Of a DNA stretch of 8,507 nt, positions 1 through 6,224 are shown piece after piece. Source of the DNA: Acidimicrobiia bacterium (GTDB lineage: Bacteria; Actinomycetota; Acidimicrobiia; IMCC26256; BP-133); NCBI GenBank assembly GCA_025934385.1, contig JAICYE010000066.1, positions 1 to 8,507 on the forward strand, in the 5' to 3' direction. Made by a program: the position numbers and the translations under genes. Every line of letters starts with the position of its first letter. Position 1 is the stretch's first letter. The notes under the pieces are model-generated. The model did no database searches. It was not told the origin of the DNA and worked only from the letters and a program-made list of their open reading frames with translations.

Positions 1-734
1 ACCTCGGCCCCGGTCGCGCCGGTGTTGAACTTGAACTTGATCCCCTGTTTCTCCAGCGAGCGCTGGAGCCGCTGGCTCAGCTCCTGGTCCATGAGCGGCA
101 GCAGGGTGGGCGTGAATTCCAGCACCAGGACTTCCGAGCCCAGGCGGTTCCAGACGGAGCCGAGCTCGACGCCGATGTAGCCGCCGCCGACGACGGTCAG
201 CCGGTCTGGCACCCGGCGGAGGGCGAGGGCGGCGGTGGAATCGAGCACCGTCCATCCGTCGAACGGGAGGCCGGGGAGTTCCACGGGTCGCGACCCCGTG
301 GCCAGCACGACCGACTTGAACTCGTAGAAGGCGGCGTCGTCGCCCCGGGTCACGGCCACCCGCCGGGCGGTGGCGAAACGGGCGGTGCCGGTGGCGATCG
401 TCACGCCGGCTTCGCGCAGCAGCAGCTCGACGCCGCCGGTCAGCCGGCCGACGACGTCGCCGATCCAGGCCTGGGCCCGGTCGAGGTCGACCGAGGCGGT
501 GAGGTCGACGCCGATGCCGGCCGTCTCGGCGGGAAGGCCGGCGGTGTCGGCCACGTGGATGAGCGCCTTGGAAGGGATGCACCCGACGTTGAGGCAGACG
601 CCGCCGATGCGGTCGCGTTCCACCAGGGTCACGCTGCGACCGGCGGCGGCCCCCCGGAGGGCGGCGGCGTAGCCGCCCGGCCCGCCGCCGATGACGAGCA
701 GGTCGACGCCGGTGGCGACCACGCCGACGACCAC
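1..734 (-). CDS. lpdA: Dihydrolipoyl dehydrogenase (E3), N-terminal part, cut by window edge
   Basis: E3 of the 2-oxoacid dehydrogenase complex: an FAD flavoprotein that reoxidises E2-bound dihydrolipoamide and reduces NAD+ in the cytoplasm. About 244 residues are visible. They show the FAD-binding GGGPGG (residues 16-21), the redox disulfide in GGVCLNVGCIPSKAL (Cys47 and Cys52), an ATGSRP turn, and the second dinucleotide fold GGGYIGVE (Gly183-Glu190). The reading frame stays open from the start to the left edge. The C-terminal interface domain with the catalytic His-Glu pair lies outside the window. The start is a GTG whose first base is the last base of the E2 stop codon (TAGTG); a second in-frame GTG lies 12 nt downstream. 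It is the last visible gene of the E1-alpha/E1-beta/E2/E3 operon, so it probably serves this complex, though E3 proteins are often shared among complexes. Family assignment is secure; only the exact start is uncertain. Confidence 0.95.
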   Translation of the reverse strand, partial: MVVGVVATGVDLLVIGGGPGGYAAALRGAAAGRSVTLVERDRIGGVCLNVGCIPSKALIHVADTAGLPAETAGIGVDLTASVDLDRAQAWIGDVVGRLTGGVELLLREAGVTIATGTARFATARRVAVTRGDDAAFYEFKSVVLATGSRPVELPGLPFDGWTVLDSTAALALRRVPDRLTVVGGGYIGVELGSVWNRLGSEVLVLEFTPTLLPLMDQELSQRLQRSLEKQGIKFKFNTGATGAE

Positions 735-1930
735 TAGCGGGTCTCGGCTCCCAGCATCTCGGCGAGGAGGGCGACCGGGTCCCCCAGGAGGCCGGTGACG
801 TACTCGGTGAAGGCGGTGGCGACGTCCCCGTCGATCAGCCGGTGGTCGACCGACAGGGCCCAGGGCAGGGTCGGGCGGGCCTGCACCCCGCCGTCGACGA
901 CGAACGGGCGGGGGCGGATGGCGCCGAAGCCCATGATCCCGACCTCGGGCGGCCGGATCAGCGGGGTGGCGTAGCGACCGCCGATGGCGCCCCAGTTGGA
1001 GATCGTGAACGTGCCGCCCCGGAGCTCGGCGACGTCCACCTTGCGGTTCCGGGCGGCGGCGCTCAGCCGGAGGACCTCGGCACCGAGGTCGGCCAGGCTG
1101 CGCCGGTCGGCGTAGCGGATCACCGGCACGACCAGCCCCTCGGCCGTGGCCACGGCCAGTCCGATGTTGCAGTCGGGGTGGACGACGATGACCCCCCCGC
1201 CCTGGGGATCCGTCTCCAGCGAGGCATTGAGGACGGGATAGCGGCGCAGACCCCGGGCGACGGCGGCGACAAGAAGGGATCCGACGGTGGTCTCGATGCC
1301 GGCTGCCGCCAACCGCCGGCGGGCGGCCAGCAGGCCGGTGGCATCGATTTCGTCGAGGACCGTGAGGTGGGGGATCTCCGACCACGACCGGGCCATGGCC
1401 TCGGCCGTCACCCGCCGGATCCCCCGCAACGGATGCCGACCCGCCTCCATCCACCCGAGCCCGGTGGAACTGGCGTTCCTCACCGCGCTGACGGCCTGGT
1501 CGGGAAGGCCGGTTTGCGGGGTGGCGGCGGCTTCGACGTCGGAGGCCAGGATCCGGCCGCCGGGTCCGGTGCCGGTGACGGTGGCCAGGTCCACGCCGCG
1601 GTCGAGGGCGAGCTTCCGGACGGCCGGCGCCGCCTTCGGCCGCCCGCTGGGAGCCGGCCTCGTTTCCGGTGAGGCGGGGACGGCCTGCCCCCCGTCCTCC
1701 AGGACGACGAGCACCTGGCCGACCTTGACGATGTCACCGGGGGCGAAGGCCAGCGCCACGACCTGGCCGGCGACGGGGGACGGAAGCTCGACCAGGGCCT
1801 TGTCGGTCTGCACCTCGACCAGCGGCTGGTCCCGGACGACGGCGTCGCCCGGGCTGACCAGCCACGAGACGATCTCGCCCTCCTCGAGGCCCTCGCCGAC
1901 GTCGGGCAGGGCGAACTCGACCCGGGCCAC
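734..1930 (-). CDS. pdhC: Dihydrolipoamide acyltransferase (E2) of a 2-oxoacid dehydrogenase complex
   Basis: E2 core protein, 398 aa, which passes the acyl group from E1-bound thiamine diphosphate to its lipoyl lysine and then to CoA. Domains in order: one biotinyl/lipoyl domain (about 1-80) with lipoyl-Lys44 in VQTDKALVELPSP; a Pro/Ala-rich linker (about 82-98); a peripheral subunit-binding domain (about 99-134, VRKLALDRGVDL and GTGPGGRI); a second linker; and the catalytic acyltransferase domain (about 165-398) ending with the active-site signature SVDHRLIDG (His363, Asp367). The start is GTG at 1930, with GAGAGG 5 nt upstream and one base shared with the E1-beta stop. The frame stays open far upstream as a high-GC accident, and homology begins only at this GTG. 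A single lipoyl domain and this length are typical of E2 proteins. The acyl group (acetyl or branched-chain) cannot be read from the sequence, so the symbol is provisional. Confidence 0.93.
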   Translation of the reverse strand: MARVEFALPDVGEGLEEGEIVSWLVSPGDAVVRDQPLVEVQTDKALVELPSPVAGQVVALAFAPGDIVKVGQVLVVLEDGGQAVPASPETRPAPSGRPKAAPAVRKLALDRGVDLATVTGTGPGGRILASDVEAAATPQTGLPDQAVSAVRNASSTGLGWMEAGRHPLRGIRRVTAEAMARSWSEIPHLTVLDEIDATGLLAARRRLAAAGIETTVGSLLVAAVARGLRRYPVLNASLETDPQGGGVIVVHPDCNIGLAVATAEGLVVPVIRYADRRSLADLGAEVLRLSAAARNRKVDVAELRGGTFTISNWGAIGGRYATPLIRPPEVGIMGFGAIRPRPFVVDGGVQARPTLPWALSVDHRLIDGDVATAFTEYVTGLLGDPVALLAEMLGAETR

Positions 1931-2916
1931 TACGACCTCTCGCCGCAGACCCGGAGGGCGGCGGCGACCACCCGGGCGGCATCGGGGACGTAGTACTCCT
2001 CCAGCATCCCCACCGGGTAGGGGACGTCGTAGCCGCCGACCCGGGCCACCGGCGCCTCCAGCGAGTAGAAGGCCTCCTCGCAGATCGTGGCCACGACCTC
2101 GGCGGCGAACCCGGCCGACTGCGGCGCCTCCGACGCCACCACCGCCCGTCCGGTGTGCTCCACGGCGGCGACGACGGCCTCGATGTCGAGCGGCACCAGC
2201 GTCCGCAGATCGAGGACGCCGGCCGAGATCCCGTGCTCGCCGGCCAGCACCGCCGCCGCCTTGCGACACACCTCGACCTGGGCGCTCCAGGCGATGAGCA
2301 CGACGTCGTCGCCCGTCCGCACCGTGTTGGCCTTCCCCAGCGGCACGAGGTGCTCGCCCTCGGGGACGTCGTCCTTCACCAGCCGGTAGCCCTTGAGCGG
2401 TTCGAGGAACATCACCGGGTCGGGGTCGCGGATGGCCGAGGCCAGCAGCCCCTTGGCGTCGGCCGCCGACGCCGGCAGCACCACCTTGAGGCCCGGGCAC
2501 TGCACCAGCTGCGCCTCCAGCGCCTCGGAGTGCAGCTCCGGGGTGCGGACCCCGCCGCCGAACGGCGCCCGGACCGTGACCGGGCACTCGAAGCGCCCGT
2601 CCGACCGGTAGCGGAGCCGGGCCAGCTGGCCGCCCAGCTGGTGGAACGCCTGCCAGGAGAAGCCGAGGAACTGGATCTCCGGCACCGGCACGAAGCCCTC
2701 GGCGGCCAGGCCCACCGCCGTCCCGATGATCACGCCCTCCGACAGCGGCGTGTCCACCACCCGCTTCGGGCCGTACTTGTCGAGCAGCCCGTCGGTGGCC
2801 CGGAAGACGCCGCCGTTGCGGGCGACGTCCTGCCCGAAGACCAGCACCCGGCCGTCCCGCTCCATCTCCTGGTGGAGCGTGTGGTTGATCGACTCGACGA
2901 GGGTCATGACCGCCAT
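1930..2916 (-). CDS. pdhB: 2-oxoacid (pyruvate-type) dehydrogenase E1 component, beta subunit
   Basis: Beta subunit of the heterotetrameric thiamine-diphosphate E1 enzyme, 328 aa, the usual family length. It has the transketolase pyrimidine-binding domain (about 1-180), with the catalytic/cofactor-activating Glu60 in DTPLSEGVIIG, the EIQFLGF segment, and the APFGGGVRTPELHSE loop with His129. The C-terminal transketolase domain (about 190-325) includes LDLRTLVPLD. Remembered Geobacillus/Bacillus PdhB has the same order of motifs (GGGVHTPELHS, PGLKVV, DAKGLL, DPV.FLE), which favours pyruvate as substrate, but branched-chain enzymes are close relatives. The start is ATG at 2916, 5 bp after the E1-alpha stop. 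A GGAGG sequence lies about 10 nt upstream, inside the end of E1-alpha. A second ATG lies 9 nt further in (MAVM). Its stop TAG overlaps the GTG of E2. Confidence 0.94.
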   Translation of the reverse strand: MAVMTLVESINHTLHQEMERDGRVLVFGQDVARNGGVFRATDGLLDKYGPKRVVDTPLSEGVIIGTAVGLAAEGFVPVPEIQFLGFSWQAFHQLGGQLARLRYRSDGRFECPVTVRAPFGGGVRTPELHSEALEAQLVQCPGLKVVLPASAADAKGLLASAIRDPDPVMFLEPLKGYRLVKDDVPEGEHLVPLGKANTVRTGDDVVLIAWSAQVEVCRKAAAVLAGEHGISAGVLDLRTLVPLDIEAVVAAVEHTGRAVVASEAPQSAGFAAEVVATICEEAFYSLEAPVARVGGYDVPYPVGMLEEYYVPDAARVVAAALRVCGERS

Positions 2917-2921
2917 GGCGC

Positions 2922-4046
2922 TCAGCCCTCCGAACCCGGCCCGGCGTCGAGCCCGAACCGGGCCCGCACCTCGGCCCGCTGCACCCGCATCCGGGGCGTC
3001 GGCTCGCCGTAGACGTGATCGAAGAAGGCATCGGGCGACACCGTCATGGCCTCGGCCCGGTCCCAGGCGGCGTCGACCTCGGTGGCGGCGGCGGCCTCCG
3101 CGGCGGCCTGCCGGTCGTCGTTCCACAGGCCCCGGCCCTCCAGGTGGCGGCGGAGGCGGCGGATCGGGTCGCGGCCCTCCCAGGCGGCCCGCTCCTCGGG
3201 AGGCTGGTAGCGCTTCGGATCGTCGGCGGTGGTGTGGGGCCCCATCCTGAACGTCACCGCCTCGATCAGCGTCGGGCCGCCGCCGGCCACCGCCCGCTCC
3301 CGGGCGGCGGCGACGACCGACAGCATGGCCAGCGCGTCGTTCCCGTCGACCCGCACGCCCGGGAAGCCGAAGGCGGCCGCCTTGGCGGCGAAGCTCGGGG
3401 CCGCCGTCTGGGTATGCAGCGGCGTCGAGATGGCCCAGCCGTTGTTGACGCAGAGGAACAGCACCGGCGCGCCGAGCACTCCGGCGAAGTTGCCGGCCTC
3501 GTAGAAGTCACCCTCGGAGCTGGCGCCGTCGCCGAAGAACACGCAGGCGACCCCGGCCTCGCCCTTCAACTGCAGCGCCCAGGCCAGGCCGAGCGCGTGG
3601 GGAATCTGGGCGGCCAGGGAGATCTGGACGGGGAAGACCCGCACCCCGGCCGGGAAGTGTCCGCCGGCGGGGTGGCCCCGCTGGTAGACGGCATACGTCC
3701 GCAGGACCTCGGGGCCGTACCGGCCGAGCGCGACCGGCTCCCGGTACTGGGGCAGCACCCAGTCGCGGGCCGGGTCGAGGGCGGCGACGGCGCCGACGAC
3801 GGAGGCCTCCTGGCCCTCGATGGGGGCGTAGGTGCCGGCCCGGCCCTGGCGCTGGAGCGAGAAGAAGCGGCCATTGGCCACCCGGGCCTTGACCATCTCG
3901 GTCATGAGCGCCACCAGGTCGTCATCGGCGACCGCCGGCGGCCCGGCCACCAGTTCCGAGCCGTCGTCGGACAGGACCCGGTAGAGGGCGTCAGCGCCGG
4001 CCGAGGCGGCGCCGGCCGCGGCGACGAGGTCGAGGTCGAGGGTCAC
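2922..4046 (-). CDS. pdhA: 2-oxoacid (pyruvate-type) dehydrogenase E1 component, alpha subunit
   Basis: Alpha subunit of E1, 374 aa, which binds thiamine diphosphate and with the beta subunit decarboxylates the 2-oxoacid and acylates the E2 lipoamide. The ThDP/Mg motif begins at GDGASSEGDFYE (Gly172) and ends at VNN (Asn201-202), the standard spacing. Other family landmarks are RQGRAGTYAPIEGQEA (about 66-81), the YQRGHPAGGH active-site loop (121-130) and FRMGPHTTADDPKRY, the regulatory/phosphorylation-type loop, which here has Thr-Thr in place of the usual Ser. The start is GTG at 4046: an AGGAAGGG Shine-Dalgarno-like stretch ends 4 nt before it, and family-like sequence begins there. An upstream ATG at 4202 would run through the divergent promoter and into the esterase gene, so it was rejected. 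It is the first gene of the operon. Closest in feel to Firmicutes PdhA; a branched-chain (BkdA) role remains possible. Confidence 0.93.
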   Translation of the reverse strand: MTLDLDLVAAAGAASAGADALYRVLSDDGSELVAGPPAVADDDLVALMTEMVKARVANGRFFSLQRQGRAGTYAPIEGQEASVVGAVAALDPARDWVLPQYREPVALGRYGPEVLRTYAVYQRGHPAGGHFPAGVRVFPVQISLAAQIPHALGLAWALQLKGEAGVACVFFGDGASSEGDFYEAGNFAGVLGAPVLFLCVNNGWAISTPLHTQTAAPSFAAKAAAFGFPGVRVDGNDALAMLSVVAAARERAVAGGGPTLIEAVTFRMGPHTTADDPKRYQPPEERAAWEGRDPIRRLRRHLEGRGLWNDDRQAAAEAAAATEVDAAWDRAEAMTVSPDAFFDHVYGEPTPRMRVQRAEVRARFGLDAGPGSEG

Positions 4047-4053
4047 CCCACCC

Positions 4054-4082
4054 TTCCTAGACGCTGCCCGGCCCCTGATCAA
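4054..4082 (-). promoter_or_regulatory. Predicted promoter of the E1-alpha/E1-beta/E2/E3 operon
   Basis: On the minus strand, TTGATC (4082-4077) resembles a -35 box. It is followed by exactly 17 bp and then TAGGAA (4059-4054), which resembles a -10 box. The -35 box abuts a run of seven A (4081-4087, T on the coding strand), the most AT-rich point in this GC-rich intergenic region. Transcription would begin at or very close to the GTG start at 4046, giving no leader or a very short one. The -10 box overlaps the AGGAAGGG that could act as a ribosome-binding site, so the two readings compete. This is a motif reading only. Confidence 0.5.
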
Positions 4083-4115
4083 AAAAATCGGGACCGGCCG
4101 GGCCGGGACCGGCGG

Positions 4116-4121
4116 TAGGGT
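4116..4121 (+). promoter_or_regulatory. Predicted -10 box (TAGGGT) of the esterase gene, leaderless
   Basis: TAGGGT fits the actinobacterial TANNNT -10 pattern and lies exactly 7 nt before the ATG of the esterase gene. There is no Shine-Dalgarno sequence between them. This geometry predicts a leaderless mRNA starting at the ATG. No convincing -35 box is seen 17-19 bp upstream; that space instead holds two copies of GGGACCGGC (4090-4098 and 4105-4113). Confidence 0.5.
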
Positions 4122-4128
4122 TCGAGCC

Positions 4129-5025
4129 ATGCAGCTGGGGATGCTGAACCGCAGGGCCCGGGCGGGAGCCGTGGTCGTCGCCGGCCTCGTCGGCATGGTC
4201 ATGATCGTGACGGTGCGGCCGGCGGCCGCCGGTCCGGCCGGGCCACACCACTATGTGGCCCTGGGCGACTCCTACACGTCGGGGCCGGGGATCCCGAACC
4301 AGACGCCGGAGTCCGGCGCCTGCCGCCGCTCCGACCACAACTATCCGAGTCTCGTGGCCGCCGCCCTCGAGGCCGGCCGGTTCACCGACGCCAGCTGCGC
4401 CGGCGCCACCACCGCGGCCATGGCCGATGCCCAGCCGCTGCCCGGCGGGCTGACCAGCGGTCCGCAGCTCGACGCCCTCGGTGCCGACGTCGACCTCGTC
4501 ACCCTCGGCATCGGCGGGAACGACATCGGGTTCGGCCAGATCGCCGTGACCTGCGCCGCCCTCAGCCTCCTGCCGCCGTTCGGCGCGCCGTGCCGGCACC
4601 ACTACACCCGCCACGGCGACGAGATCGGGCCGCGCATCGACGCCCTCGCCCCCAAGCTGGCGGCGGTGCTGGCCGCCATCCGGGCCCGGGCGCCCGCCGC
4701 CCGGATCCTCGTCGTCGGCTACCCCGTCATCCTCCCGGCCGCCGGGCCGGGCTGCTGGCCGGTGATGCCGATCGCCATCGGCGACGTCGCCTGGCTCCGG
4801 GGTGTCGAGGGTCGGCTCAACGCCCTGCTGGCCGACGAGGCGGTCGCGGCCGGCGCCACCTTTGTCGACACCTATGGCGGGAGCGTCGGCCACGACGTGT
4901 GCCGGCTGCCGGGGCGGAACTGGGTCGAGGGCTTCGTCCCGACCTCTCCGGCGGCGGCCGTCCACCCGAACGCCCTCGGGATGGCCAACACCGCCCGGCA
5001 GGTGGTGGCGGCGCTGGCCTCCTGA
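4129..5025 (+). CDS. Secreted SGNH/GDSL-family esterase/lipase
   Basis: A 298-aa hydrolase of the SGNH fold, of the kind known from secreted Streptomyces lipases and esterases; it probably cleaves acyl esters outside the cell. Residues 1-34 form a signal peptide: RR at 8-9, a hydrophobic core at about 13-29, and a likely cut after the AAA at 32-34. Block I is GDSYTSG with nucleophile Ser48. Gly92 in CAGATT fits block II, GGND (129-132) is block III, and HPNALG with catalytic His279 is block V. Six cysteines (65, 90, 142, 155, 209, 258) match the three disulfides typical of secreted actinobacterial members. The gene is divergent from the E1-alpha gene across 82 bp and appears leaderless. It ends before a long hairpin and has no obvious functional link to its neighbours. 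The natural substrate cannot be told. Confidence 0.92.
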   Translation: MQLGMLNRRARAGAVVVAGLVGMVMIVTVRPAAAGPAGPHHYVALGDSYTSGPGIPNQTPESGACRRSDHNYPSLVAAALEAGRFTDASCAGATTAAMADAQPLPGGLTSGPQLDALGADVDLVTLGIGGNDIGFGQIAVTCAALSLLPPFGAPCRHHYTRHGDEIGPRIDALAPKLAAVLAAIRARAPAARILVVGYPVILPAAGPGCWPVMPIAIGDVAWLRGVEGRLNALLADEAVAAGATFVDTYGGSVGHDVCRLPGRNWVEGFVPTSPAAAVHPNALGMANTARQVVAALAS

Positions 5026-5040
5026 CCGCGGACGGGCGAT

Positions 5041-5101
5041 TCGAAGGTTCTCCGGTCACGAACCTGCGTATGTGGCAGGTTCGTGACCACGAAACCGTCG
5101 G
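5041..5101. terminator. Long hairpin between convergent genes, likely bidirectional terminator
   Basis: A perfect 14-bp stem (5054-5067 pairing with 5075-5088) closes a 7-nt loop, GTATGTG. Outside it is a symmetric 4 x 4 internal loop (5050-5053 against 5089-5092). A further outer stem (5041-5049 with 5093-5101) then pairs with one mismatch and one G-U pair. The element fills most of the 89-bp gap between the 3' ends of the esterase gene (plus) and the hydrolase gene (minus), where a shared terminator is expected. There is no T-run on either side, so it is not a classical intrinsic terminator; stem-only terminators or mRNA-end protection are possible in high-GC actinobacteria. It could instead be a copy of a dispersed intergenic palindrome. 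Confidence 0.7.
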
Positions 5102-5114
5102 AGCCTTGTCGAAC

Positions 5115-6181
5115 TCAGGCGGCCACGAGATCGAACGTCGTTCCGACGGTGTTCTGAACGAACGCCTCCGGGAGGCGGGCGGCGAAGGCGGTGGCCGCCT
5201 TCCAGCCGGTGCAGTGGGCCGGGACGACGACGTCGGGCGCCAGTTCGGCCAGCGCCTCGACCGTGGCCGGGATGATCGGCTCGAAGCCGGCGCCGGTCAG
5301 GTGGAAGCCGCCCATGACGGCGTGCACGTGTTCCACGCCGGTGAGGTGCCGGGCGTAGCGGGTGAGGTTCACGACGCCGGCATGGCCGCACCCGGTGAGG
5401 ACGACGAGCCCCCGCCCCGCACCTCCATGACCACCGCCTGGTCGTCGAGGATCAGCGGGTCGGGCTCCCAGGCGCCGTTGCGCCAGGCCTGGTGCGGTGC
5501 CATCCCGTGCTCGAAGTCGGTGGTGCGGGCGACCTCGCCCGTGACGAGGACGCTGCCCTCGAACAGGAACGACGGCTTCTCCGCCTCGACGATGTCGAAG
5601 CCGGCCTGCTCCAGCGCCCGCCGGCTGGTGGTCGGCAGCTCCCAGGGGTCCCGGCCGGGCAGTGCGATCCGCCGCTTCGACCCGAATTCGGGGTGGATGA
5701 CCACCGGCAGGTTGGGCCGGCCCACCGCCCGGGCGAACCCGTCCAGCCCGGTGGTGTGGTCGAAGTGGCCGTGGGAGCAGACGACGACCTCGACGTCGCC
5801 GGGGGCGAGGTCCATGCGGCGCATGTTCTCGACCATCCCGTCCGGCGTGACCCCGGTGTCGAACAGCAGCCGGTGGACTGACCCGCCGGCCCGGGTCACC
5901 TCCACCAGGGCGGAGAAGCCGTGCTCCGCCTTCGGGCCGTCGGGCACCCGGTTCTCGACGGTCGTCGGTGCATCCCGCCACGGCCAGCGGGCCAGCGGCC
6001 GGCGGCGGGCCGGGCCGGTGTCGGCCGCCAGCAGGTCGCAGACATTGTCGACGATCGTCGTGATGGTCACCCGCTCGACCGGCTCGAGGGGGATCCGCTC
6101 GCCGGTGTAGGCGCCGAGGTCCACGGGGACGACGAGGCCGGCACCGGCGGCGGACGGGGACGCTGATCCGCCTTCGCACAT
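5115..6181 (-). pseudogene. MBL-fold metallohydrolase split by a one-base frameshift
   Basis: A metallo-beta-lactamase-fold hydrolase resembling proteins annotated near 7,8-dihydropterin-6-methyl-4-(beta-D-ribofuranosyl)aminobenzene 5'-phosphate synthase; its real reaction is unknown. The first frame runs from ATG 6181 and contains LLFDTGVTPDG and the metal motif HGHFDH (137-142). It reads family-like as far as DDQAVVMEVRG, then becomes low-complexity and stops at 5369. The rest of the family sequence, LVVLTGCGHAGVVN, VMGGFHL and VVPAHCTGW, continues in another frame to the stop at 5115. The switch lies at about 5408-5419 within the runs CCCCC and CCCC; adding one base there restores a protein of about 355 aa. 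As written, the 270-aa product lacks the later metal-binding His residues. A sequencing or assembly error in the homopolymer is at least as likely as a real mutation, and a -1 ribosomal shift is a remote option. The start has TAGGAT 6 nt upstream and is probably leaderless. Confidence 0.85.
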
Positions 6182-6187
6182 GGCCGC

Positions 6188-6193
6188 ATCCTA
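6188..6193 (-). promoter_or_regulatory. Predicted -10 box (TAGGAT) of the MBL-fold hydrolase gene, leaderless
   Basis: On the minus strand TAGGAT lies exactly 6 nt before the ATG at 6181, with no ribosome-binding site between them. This fits the TANNNT -10 pattern and a leaderless transcript. No clear -35 box is seen. The box overlaps one arm of the inverted repeat CGCATC...GATGCG (6185-6190 and 6206-6211), which could be a regulator site in the 43-bp divergent region. Confidence 0.5.
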
Positions 6194-6212
6194 AGGACCG
6201 CGCCCGATGCGC

Positions 6213-6223
6213 TAGGAAGGAGG
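6213..6223 (+). promoter_or_regulatory. TAGGAAGGAGG: overlapping -10-like box and ribosome-binding site of the cupredoxin gene
   Basis: TAGGAA (6213-6218) sits 6 nt before the ATG, the position of a leaderless -10 box, although its last base is not the expected T. GGAAGGAGG (6215-6223) is a strong Shine-Dalgarno match, but it ends only 1 nt before the ATG, which is tight unless the GGAAGG part is used. Either reading supports the ATG at 6225; the sequence does not decide between them. Confidence 0.4.
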
Positions 6224-6224
6224 C

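Noticed and set aside
1931..3031. Upstream extension of the E2 frame that would give a 765-aa protein
   Set aside because: The extra sequence is low-complexity Gly/Arg/Pro-rich and lies out of frame within the well-conserved E1-beta gene; E2 homology and a ribosome site start at 1930.
3015..4118. Plus-strand open frame of 367 codons opposite E1-alpha
   Set aside because: It mirrors the codon pattern of E1-alpha, a common high-GC shadow, and its translation shows no recognisable motif.
4057..4965. Minus-strand open frame of 302 codons opposite the esterase gene
   Set aside because: Gly/Asp/Arg-rich translation without motifs, while the plus strand carries a complete SGNH esterase with all blocks and a signal peptide.
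5408..5419. Programmed -1 frameshift site in the hydrolase gene
   Set aside because: The C/G run does not form a standard slippery heptamer that allows both tRNAs to re-pair, and a base error in a homopolymer is simpler.
4590..6110. Plus-strand open frame of 506 codons spanning the esterase end and the opposite of the hydrolase gene
   Set aside because: It crosses the hairpin and two real genes and has no family-like sequence; a product of missing stops in GC-rich DNA.
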